This document shows, in pieces, positions 19,398 to 26,800 of a DNA stretch of 26,800 nucleotides (position 1 is its first letter; every line of letters starts with the position of its first letter). The position numbers and the translations under genes are program-made. A model generated the notes under the pieces. It saw only the letters and a list, made by a program, of their open reading frames with translations. It was not told where the DNA came from and did not search any database. Origin of the DNA: Chara braunii (taxonomy: Eukaryota > Streptophyta > Charophyceae > Charales > Characeae); assembly GCA_003427395.1 (NCBI GenBank), contig BFEA01000668.1:248176-274975 (forward strand), read 5' to 3'.

Positions 19398-19916
19398 AAG
19401 GACCCGGGGGAGATGCATGTGGATTTGGCAAGGCCTGAGCGTCGGGGAACGGTAAATGGAAAACATGGATTGCACGGACCGAAAAGTAGATTATTTTTTA
19501 TAAGAGTAATGAATGAGGCGAGACCAAAATGGTTTCTGCTCGAGAATGCTTCCTCGATGAAATGGGAAGACAGATTTGAGATTACGAAGCACTTAAGGGG
19601 AGTTGTGCCTGGGCTCACCGATTCGAAGTGGGTATCACCACAGCAAAGACGACGGTTGTACTGGACGAACATCTCCCTTCCGGAGCAAATGCCTGATATT
19701 GAGTCGCATCCAAAAACTTGCCTACAATTTGTTATCAACAAAGTCAAGGCATAGAATGAGAAAACCAATTGTGTTATGACAACAAATTGTTACCCTGGAA
19801 ATAAAGCCAGCATACCAGTAGTTAAGTACACGAAGCAAGGAGAGCCCCGTCGGCTTCATGTTACTGAAGTTGAAAGGATTATGGGCAGCCCTGCTGGGTA
19901 TACAGAGTTGACTTAA
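19398..19916 (+). pseudogene. Fragment of a DNMT3-like cytosine-5 DNA methyltransferase
   Basis: C5 methyltransferases transfer a methyl group from S-adenosylmethionine to cytosine in DNA. One frame, interrupted only by TAG at 19752, shows conserved parts in order: NGKHGLHGPKSRLFF (the segment after the catalytic loop), KWFLLENASSM (motif IV, Glu-Asn), a TDSKWVSPQQRRRLYWTN block (motif VIII region, DNMT3-type or phage-type), then IPVVKY and RRLHVTEVERIMGSPAGYTE (motif IX region). The S-adenosylmethionine-binding motif I and the Pro-Cys catalytic loop are missing: an in-frame TGA lies at 19395 and no Pro-Cys is seen. A typical motif X is not seen after TAA 19914. It is therefore a truncated, inactive copy. 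It lies next to a retroelement but 5 kb past pol. Confidence 0.8.
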
Positions 19917-20760
19917 GAGGAAGTTTGCATCTCAATTGAGGGAAAGATAAGGAGGCAGAGCTATGACAGAAATGAGCAACCTGGTCTAAGTTGTAGAACC
20001 TTCGACTCCCCCATACCCTCCTCCGCCCCAAGGGGTGGAAGCTAAGAAAGACATTGAGAAAGAAATGGGAAAAGAACAAAACGGACCCTGACAAACTAAC
20101 CACTCATAACACCTCACACTCTTCTCCCGTCTATCCCTCCAAAATCCACTAACAAGAGATTGGTGCGCGATGAGGACATCGCGAATGAGTTGGGGGAATG
20201 TGTCGGGACTGGTGGGTCCCGAATAACTTCCCATCACTCGAGAGATTGAATACGGACAATTTGTGCACAACAGAGAAATCTGGAGTGAAGAAACAGGAGA
20301 GAGAAAAGACAAAGGATTAGGCCGCAGAAGGGAGTGATGCCCTGAGGAGAGAACCACAGGAGGAAAGAACTAACGGCGGCAAGCAAGCGAGCGCAAGAAC
20401 AGGGGCACATAGAACATAGCAGGAGGCCGGGAGAGTCATCGGAATGCAATAAGACTAAGGCCAAAGGGCCCTTTGAACTAGCAATTGCAGCGCGACAGCA
20501 ATAAGGGAATAAGGAAGTCGAGGAATGGGCGGCCAGAAGCCGCGGGAAGCCAGGAAATGAGAGTCCAACGTGGGGGCCACCTATAGGAGCCTCGGAGCGG
20601 AGGCCCGCGACTAAAGAGATCGGCACGCACAAGGCGCGAGAAAAGACTAAGGAGAGGGGTCGCTATGGGGCGACGAGATGCCCAAGGGGCATGAGACACC
20701 TCGGGTAAAGGCACCCGGGGCTACGTGGGACTAAGTAAAAATAATGGCGTCCGGGGCGAA
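19917..20760. other. Stretch without a supported gene
   Basis: No coding region or RNA gene that I can support. Around 20190-20230 and 20555-20720 there are GTCGGGAC-like and GGGAC words that become a regular repeat from 20764. The rest is purine-rich. Confidence 0.5.
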
Positions 20761-20763
20761 ATG

Positions 20764-20868
20764 TGTCGGGAACCGCCGACGGGACTAAGTGTCGGGGACC
20801 GCCGACGGGACTAAGTGTCGGGGACCACCGACGGGACTAAAGTGTCCGGGACCACCAACGAGACAAGT
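20764..20868. repeat. 26-bp GC-rich tandem repeat, four copies
   Basis: TGTCGGG-type starts lie at 20764, 20790, 20816 and 20843, steps of 26, 26 and 27 bp. Most copies carry GTCGG and CCGAC a few bases apart, so each can form a small hairpin. Confidence 0.88.
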
Positions 20869-20942
20869 AGCGGGGACATGTGAAAATCCCAAGAAGAAAC
20901 GGCGGCAGCGCATGAAGGGAAAATAATAAATGCAAGGTGCAT

Positions 20943-20964
20943 CGTCAAGATCGACATCTTGACG
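20943..20964. repeat. Inverted repeat, 9-bp arms
   Basis: CGTCAAGAT and ATCTTGACG are separated by 4 bases. The corresponding site in copy 2 (22367-22393) keeps a hairpin of 12-base arms with a single mismatch. Confidence 0.85.
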
Positions 20965-21225
20965 GCCAAGAATATTAGCACCACTAGTGCAAGTACTCGT
21001 GGTGACAAATAGGGAGGCCAAAAGGAAAAGGAAAAGTAAAGAAAACTGAAGTGGGAGGCATGGGAGCAATCCGAAAAATATCGGATCAGCCTCCCTCAAG
21101 AAAATAGAGTCAAATGAGACCCCATGTGAAAAATAGCCCTCCGGGAGAAAATCGGAGTAGGGAGGACCATTGTGGGAAAAATGTAGGAGTAAAAGGAGGC
21201 TTCCATGGGCATGGGAAGGCCATTA

Positions 21226-21253
21226 TTGCAGTCCGAGAAATAACGGACTGCAC
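21226..21253. repeat. Inverted repeat GCAGTCCG/CGGACTGC
   Basis: Perfect 8-bp arms around an 8-base AT-rich loop. Almost the same hairpin occurs at about 21964-21989, and the same two arms occur far apart at 23594-23601 and 23639-23646. Confidence 0.85.
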
Positions 21254-21408
21254 CTTGGGCATAGGGAGGGCCAAAACTAAGAGGAAGAGGCTAGAAAAGG
21301 GTCTTAACAGCCACTTGACACTTGACATGCTAGAAAAAAGCGAGAAAAGAAAAGAAAATGTGGGAGAATAAGACAAAAAGAGTGAGAGGGAGTGAGTGAG
21401 TTGGCCGT

Positions 21409-21450
21409 CAGTAGGGACTGCCATAGGTAGGGACTGACAGGTCCCTACTG
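21409..21450. repeat. Inverted repeat CAGTAGGGAC/GTCCCTACTG
   Basis: Perfect 10-bp arms separated by 22 bases. The matching place in copy 2 also forms a hairpin but with different arms (22849-22883). Confidence 0.85.
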
Positions 21451-21692
21451 TCCAAGAAAGGACGAGAAAAAGAAAAGAAAACAAAAAGAAAGAAAAGAAA
21501 AGAGAAAAAACCCTTAATGGTAAAAAACGGTCACTTAGGGAGATTCATCCGTGACCAGATTCATTCTGGAATACGGCGGTTACAAAGGACTTGGATTTTC
21601 TTTGATTTTTGCAGAGAAAATCAAAGAAAATCAAGGCCTCTTGCAACCGGAATAAAACGGAATACGTGCATGAGGAGAAACACATGTTTTAG

Positions 21693-21888
21693 GTGCATCC
21701 GGGGCCAAAATCAAGGCCGGATGCACTTGGGAGTTGGTCGTTTCTTTTTCTTTTGAGTAAGGGCTAGTTGTGGGGCATTGGGGCTAAGGAATTGACCCCC
21801 ATCGCAGTTCGAGTTGTAACGGACTGCATGGGAGAGAAAAAACACACGTTCTAGGTGCATCCGGAGCCAATATTGAGCCCGGATGCAC
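21693..21888. repeat. Two copies of the hairpin GTGCATCCGG/CCGGATGCAC
   Basis: Arms lie at 21693-21702 with 21717-21726, and again at 21855-21864 with 21879-21888. Both have perfect 10-bp arms, 14-base loops and a spacing of 162 bp. The loops differ at several positions while the arms are identical. Confidence 0.88.
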
Positions 21889-22349
21889 TAGAAATTTAAC
21901 GCATCATTTTCTTTCAACATAGGGCAAGTTGTGGGGCTGTGGGTATGGAAAACAGCCATGACTGCAGTCCGAGAAATTACGGACTGCATGAGGATGCCAA
22001 GGCAAAGGGGAAATGGGCTACGACAACCCGGAAGGCTAGAATGGAGCAATTTCAGCAAGGGGCAAGTAAAGATGGTATTCGGCAACCGTGAGATGAGATC
22101 TCACGGCCTAGAAAAATCAGCATGCATGTAGAGATGATGGGACCACCAAGGGTAAGGGGGCCCAAAACTAAAAATGGGACGCCGTCCGGAATGTTGTCGG
22201 GGACCAAATGGGTCAAAATAATAAAAATTAGAAAAACGGGACACGCGCCGGCGGGACTTCCGGCGGGACAAGGAAATGGAGCTAGCATGTAGGAAAATGG
22301 CGGGGACTTGGGATGTCCCAAGGGAACCATGGGCAAACACAAGGAACAA

Positions 22350-22900
22350 TTGTGCAAGCAAGCGACACCGTCCAGATCAAGGATCTAGACGGTGGAAAAT
22401 ATTAGCACCACTAGTGCAAGCACTAGTGGAAGCAAGTGAGGGAGCCATGGGAAAAAGAAAAGTGGAATAAGGGTGTTGGGAAGGCTGCCCAGCAGTCCGG
22501 GATATCTCGGACTAGCAAGGCATAAAAAAAAAGAGCCTTGAGAGGCCCAACATGAGAAAAAGGCTGCCCTTAGAAAATCGGAGCAAAAGAGGCTCAGAAT
22601 TGGGCAAACGGGAGCAAAATGGAGCCCCCTAGGAGCATGGGGGTGCCATTATTGGAATCCGAGATAAAACGGTCATGTAACAACCATGAACCTGGCCTTG
22701 AATGACGCCCTAGGGCCTAGAAAGAGGGTGCACATCAGTTTGACACTTGTCACAATAAAGATAAAAGAAAAAGAAAGAAAAATGAGAGAAAAAAGAGGGA
22801 GAATGAGACAAAAAGGGAGAAAGGAGTGTAGGAGAGTGTGCCGGCCTATTGGGACCTGCACAGTAGGGACTGGCAGGTCCCAACAGTGACCTCATCCCTC
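22350..22900. repeat. Copy 2 of the ~1.43-kb-spaced duplicated segment
   Basis: See copy 1 at 20930-21480. Landmarks are AATATTAGCACCACTAGTGC at about 22398, the GCAGTCCGG hairpin near 22490, TTGACACTTG near 22740, and CAGTAGGGACTGG near 22861. It contains indels and extra sequence relative to copy 1. Confidence 0.75.
22849..22883. repeat. Inverted repeat TTGGGACCTGC/GCAGGTCCCAA
   Basis: Perfect 11-bp arms around a 13-base loop that contains CAGTAGGGACTG, which is part of an arm in copy 1. The pairing partner has changed between the copies. Confidence 0.85.
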
Positions 22901-22916
22901 CTAGAATGAGGGAGGG

Positions 22917-22957
22917 CAATCCGGATTGCAGAGATATGGCCCTTAGGGCCATATCTC
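22917..22957. repeat. Palindrome CAATCCGGATTG followed by a 13-bp hairpin
   Basis: A perfect 12-base palindrome at 22917-22928 is followed at 22931-22957 by GAGATATGGCCCT, one spacer base, and AGGGCCATATCTC. This is the longest perfect inverted repeat I see in the window. Confidence 0.9.
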
Positions 22958-23269
22958 AATAAAATCTGAATTAAAAAGCTGAAAATGAAAGAAAATGCAA
23001 AAAAGGAAGTGACCGGTTTTCTTTTGGACCATGGATGTGAGATCAGATCTCATGGTAGAGAGGAACTTGCCGTTTTTTGTGGGTCAGCTCAAAACGGCTA
23101 GCTCCGGAATGAGGTGGCAGCCCAAAATGGAAAGAAACAAATGAGGAAAAAGAACAAAACAATGCATTTGGCTCAAAAAGAGACCTAGATGTACCAAAAA
23201 TTGAAAAACTGGACTTAGGGGCTCAAAATTGAAACAAGGGCTACTAGGGGGTAGCTCGGATTATTGCTG

Positions 23270-23451
23270 GCCTTGGATCTCAGCCAGATCCAAGGCTGAA
23301 AATGTGCCGCCATATGGAAAAATCCTCCGGCCTACTCAAAAGAGGTCGAAACTTGAAAAAATCTTTCAAGTATTGCTGCCTCTTGGGCATTTGGACCCTA
23401 GGGGGCAACATTTGAGCAATGAAAAAGAGGCCGGGGTAGGCCAAGAGGCAG
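23270..23451. repeat. Cluster of three inverted repeats
   Basis: GCCTTGGATCT/AGATCCAAGGC (23270-23296, 11-bp arms, 5-base loop), ACTTGAAA/TTTCAAGT (23351-23371, 8-bp arms, 5-base loop) and CTGCCTCTTGG/CCAAGAGGCAG (23376-23386 with 23441-23451, 11-bp arms, 54-base loop). The surrounding sequence has no coding signal. Confidence 0.88.
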
Positions 23452-23651
23452 TCTGAGTTGGTACCAACCACTTGGATTGCATGCACTTGGCGAAAATAAG
23501 GCCCAGGTACCTCCAGGAGGGCCTAGTGAGGGAATTTTGCCTTGGGGGTACCTCGGTTCACCTCAAGGCTCATGGGGAGGCTCATGGGCTGGCCGGACTG
23601 CTGGTTTCAGCCTACATAAGCTGAGGATGCAGTCCGCCACTCTCACATTTG

Positions 23652-24057
23652 CATGAGGAGTGCCCATGCTGCCCAAGTGAGTCCACAGGAGCACCTTTGC
23701 ACTTGGAGTGAGAGGGGAGGAACCCCTGCTAGTGGGAGAGCTTAGAGGAGACTAGGAGGTAGTGGAGAGGACTCTAGAGGACAGTGATAGTGGGAGAGAC
23801 ACTTGGGAGGTGATCCGCCATATCCCTCCTGGGTGTAGGAGAGAAGGAGAGGCTAGAGGAGCCCCATTTGCCCTCCTAGAGGGGAGGACTCCATAGCCAT
23901 AGTTGGGAGAGCTTGCCATAGCCTGAGAGAAAGCAAGGGAGGAGGAGAGAAGGGCTTGGAGAAGGAGAAAGCCATAGCCAAGGGAGGATTGTGCAAGAAG
24001 AAGAAACTTCATCAAGAGGACACCAACATCAAAGAATCAACAAGGTGAGATGAAGGA
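23652..24057. other. Purine-rich stretch without a supported gene
   Basis: GAGAGG/GGAGAG words dominate the + strand (about 23700-24000), opposite in character to the pyrimidine-rich microsatellite that follows. No gene supported. Confidence 0.5.
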
Positions 24058-24345
24058 AGAGACTTCTTCACCTTCATCTTCTCCTTCTTTTTCTTCGTCT
24101 TCTTCTTCTTCTTCTTCTCCTTCTTCTTTTTCTTTTTCTTTTTCTTTTTCTTCTTCTTCTTCTTCTTCTTCTTCTTCTTCTTCCTCATCTTCTCCTTCTT
24201 CCTCTCCCCCTCCTTCTTCCTCTTATTCCTCCTCACTCCCTCCTTCTTCCTTCTCTGCTCTCCCCTCTTCATCTCCTCCTTCCTCCTCCTTATTTTCATT
24301 CTTTTTCCCTTCCTCCCCTTCTTCTCCATCTCCATTTTCCTCATC
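24058..24345. repeat. TTC/TCT trinucleotide microsatellite, polypyrimidine
   Basis: TTC units and interrupted variants (TTTTTC, TCC) run for almost 290 bp. The purest block is about 24150-24183. The + strand frame encodes poly-Ser and the minus strand poly-Lys/Glu; both are by-products. Long polypyrimidine mirror-like tracts of this kind can form triplex (H-) DNA. Confidence 0.95.
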
Positions 24346-24440
24346 TCTCTCCCCTTACTTCACTTTCTCTCTGCCATGGGCTACTCAAGCTCTCCTCCTT
24401 CACTTATGCACTAGGAGGTAGTACTCCGATTCTTTCCTAG

Positions 24441-24890
24441 ATGCTTCTTGATGCAATCTTGATGATTTGGGTTCTCCAAACTTGTGAATTTCACACTCAC
24501 ACTAGTAAGTAGTGCAGCGCTTCACACATAGATGCTTCTTGATGCAATCTTGATGATTTGGGCTCTCCAAACTTGTGTTTTNTTCACACATAGATGCTTC
24601 TTGATGCAATCTTGATGATTTGGGCTCTCCAAACTTGTGATTTTCACACTCACACTAGTAGGTAGTATAGCGCTTCGCACATAGATGCTTCTTGATGCAA
24701 TCTTGGTGATTTGGGCTCTCCAAACTTGTGATTTTCACAATCACACTAGTAGGTAGTGTAACGCTTCACACATAGATGTTTCTTGATGCAATCTTGATGA
24801 TTTGGAAGCTTCAAACTTGTGTTTTTCACACTCACACAAGTAGGTAGTATAGCGCTTCTTTCATAGATGGTTTTTTATTCAACTTTGGTG
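24441..24890. repeat. 91-bp tandem repeat with an assembly N
   Basis: ATGCTTCTTGATGCAATCTT and variants start at 24441, 24532, 24594, 24685 and 24776, with a partial unit at 24867. Steps are 91 bp except the 62-bp step over the copy that contains the N at 24582. That copy lacks the ACTCACACTAGTAGGTAGT part, so it was probably joined wrongly or collapsed. The array adjoins the 80-bp satellite. Confidence 0.95.
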
Positions 24891-24934
24891 ATCTTGCCTA
24901 CTTAGGCTCTTGTTTTCACTTATATAATATTATG

Positions 24935-26800
24935 TGTTGTTTTGGTTGATCTTTCCCCTATGTGCATGTGCTTTCCATCTAGTCTGGCATCTCTTGTCAT
25001 TTTCATACTTGGTATAATGTTCCGGTTGATCTTCCTCTTATGTGCATGTGCTTTCCATCTAGTCTAGCATCTCTTGTCTTGTTCATACTCAGTGTAATGT
25101 TTCGGTTGATCTTTCCCCTATGTGCATGTGCTTTCCATCTAGTCTAGCATCTCTTGTCTTGTTCATACTTAGTGTAATGTTTCGGTTGATCTTTCCCCTA
25201 TGTGCATGTGCTTTCCATCTAGTCTAGCATCTCTTGTCTTGTTCATACTTAGTGTAATGTTCCGGTTGATCTTTCCCCTATGTGCATGTGCTTTCCATCT
25301 AGTCTAGCATCTCTTGTCTTGTTCATACTTAGTGTAATGTTCCGGTTGATCTTCCCTACATATGCAAGTGTTTTCCATCTAGTCGAATCACTCATTGTCA
25401 TGTTCCTGCTTGGTGTGATGTTCCGGTTAGTCTTCCTTTCAATGCATGTGCTTCTCCATTAGTCTACGATCTCTTTGTCATGTTCCTACTTGGTATGATG
25501 TTTCGATTAGTCTTCCCTTCAATGCATGTGCTTTTCCATTAGTCTAGCATCTCTTGTCTTGTTCATACTTAGTGTAATGTTTCGGTTGATCTTTCCCCTA
25601 TGTGCATGTGTTTTCCATCTAGTCTAGCATCTTTTGTCTTGTTCATACTTAGTGTAATGTTCTGGTTGATCTTCCCTACATATGCAAGTGTTTTCCATCT
25701 AGTCTAATCACTCATTGTCATGTTCCTACTTGGTGTGATGTTCCGGTTAGTCTTCCTTTCCATGCATGTGCTTCTCCATTAGTCTACGATCTCTTTGTCA
25801 TGTTCCTACTTGGTATGATGTTCCGATTAGTCTTCCCTTCAATGCATATGCTTTTCCATTAGTCTAGCATCTCTTTGTCATGTTCCTACTTGGTAAGATG
25901 TTCCGGTTGATCTTCCCTTCATATGCAAGTGTTTTCCATCTAGTCTAGCGTCTCTGTCTTGCTCATACTTAGTGTGATGTTCCGGTTGATCTTCCCTTCA
26001 TATGCAAGTGCTTCCATCTAGTCTAGCATCACTTTGTCTTGTTCATACTTAGTGTGATGTTCCGGTTGATCTTCCCTTCATATGCAAGCGTTTTCCATCT
26101 AGTCTAATCACTCATTGTCATGTTCCTACTTGGTGTGATGTTTCGGTTGATCTTCCTTTCAATGCATGTGCTTTTCCATTAGTCTAGCATCTCTTTGTCA
26201 TGTTTCTACTTGGTGTGATGTTCCGGTTAGTCTTCCCTTCAATGCATGTGTTTTTCCATTAGTTTAGCATCTCTTTATCATGTTCCTACTTGGTGTGATG
26301 TTCCGGTTGATCTTCTCGTCATATGCAAGTGTTTTCCATCTAGTCTTGCACCTCTTTGTCTTGCTCATACTTAGTGTGATGTTCCGGTTGATCTTCCCCT
26401 CATATGCAAGTGCTTCCATCTAATCTAGCACCTCTTTGTCTTGTTCATATTAAGTGTCATGTTTCGGATGATCTTCCCTTCACATGCATGTGCTTTCATT
26501 AGTCTAATCACTCTTTGTCTTGTTCATACTTAGTGTAATGTCCCGGATTGTCTTCCCCTATGTGCATGTGTTTTCCATCTCGTTTAGCATCTCCTTGTCT
26601 TGTTCATACTTAGTGTAATGTTTCGGATGATCTTCCCCTATGTGCATGTGCTTTCCATCTAGTTTAGCATCTCCATGTCATGTTCATACTTAGTGTAACG
26701 TTCCAGTTGATCTTCCCCCTATGTGCATGTGCTTTCCATCTAGTCTAGCATCTCCATGTCTTGTTCATACTTAGTGTAATGTTCCGGTTGATCTTCCCCC
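24935..26800. repeat. Right ~80-bp satellite array with higher-order structure
   Basis: About 23 units of 80 bp (for example TGTGCATGTG at 25121, 25201 and 25281) run to the window end. At least three unit types can be told apart: A (TGTGCATGTG...CTTGTCTTGTTCATACTTAG), B (AATGCATGTG...TTGTCATGTTCCTACTTGG with TTAGTCTTCC) and C (TATGCAAGTG...AATCACTCATTGTCATG). C units recur at 25361, 25681 and 26081, 320 and 400 bp apart. Same family and orientation as the array at 1-505. Confidence 0.95.

Larger units (their letters stand above)
20930..21480. repeat. Copy 1 of a ~1.43-kb-spaced duplicated segment
   Basis: The block containing AATATTAGCACCACTAGTGC (from 20968) recurs at about 22398 in the same orientation. 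Further shared landmarks follow in order: a CCG...CGG hairpin, a second hairpin within a CATTATTG context, TTGACACTTG, a GAGAATGAGACAAAAAG-like run, and CAGTAGGGACTG. Similarity is patchy with many substitutions, so the duplication is old. Confidence 0.75.

Noticed and set aside
18773-19475. Overlapping minus-strand frames of 150-175 codons
   Set aside because: They translate the 65-bp minisatellite and run antisense to the methyltransferase fragment; no independent coding evidence.
24012-24421. Poly-Ser (+) and poly-Lys (-) open frames
   Set aside because: They arise from the TTC microsatellite and have no non-repetitive part that looks like protein.
1-26800. tRNA or rRNA genes
   Set aside because: A few GGTTCGA-like or GTTCAAG-like words were checked (for example near 5158, 17300 and 18020), but none sits in a cloverleaf I could draw.

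Overview
The window looks like repeat-rich nuclear DNA from a eukaryote, most likely a streptophyte. There are no bacterial-style operons or ribosome-binding sites. It holds a decayed Ty3/gypsy LTR retrotransposon with gag, protease, reverse transcriptase, RNase H and integrase in that order, many minisatellites, two satellite arrays and a fragment of a DNMT3-like cytosine-5 DNA methyltransferase. The gag/pol style and the methyltransferase near a retroelement make me think of a charophyte alga such as Chara. That is recollection and inference, not a search result.

Layout, left to right. Positions 1-505 are a diverged array of an ~80-bp satellite, followed by a CT microsatellite. Positions 690-3556 carry no gene I can support. 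Positions 3557-7175 carry four tandem, same-strand, strongly diverged copies (A-D) of one ~250-residue protein family I do not recognise. Copy D is nearly intact; A, B and C each have a frameshift or in-frame stops. Positions 7642-14201 are the coding interior of the Ty3/gypsy element, with at least seven frame changes and at least five in-frame stops. Positions 14572-15444 hold an intact 290-codon acidic ORF of unknown function with a TATA-like box upstream.

From 16043 to about 19140 there are four different minisatellites (29, 40, ~50 and 65 bp) around an AT-rich island. A DNMT3-like fragment lies at 19398-19916, lacking its catalytic N-terminal part. Positions 20160-23650 are non-coding and full of short perfect inverted repeats, and contain two diverged copies of a segment about 1.43 kb apart. 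A TTC microsatellite (24058-24345), a 91-bp tandem repeat and then a long array of the same ~80-bp satellite family, with higher-order structure, fill the right end.

By eye the + strand is purine-rich across almost everything between the two satellite arrays, coding or not, while the arrays are pyrimidine-rich. All clear genes are on the + strand. One reading is that 3.5-15.4 kb, or even more, is one large or nested retroelement with extra ORFs before gag and after pol. I could not find a convincing pair of LTRs, a primer-binding site or a target-site duplication, so this stays a hypothesis. Nothing here looks able to transpose by itself.
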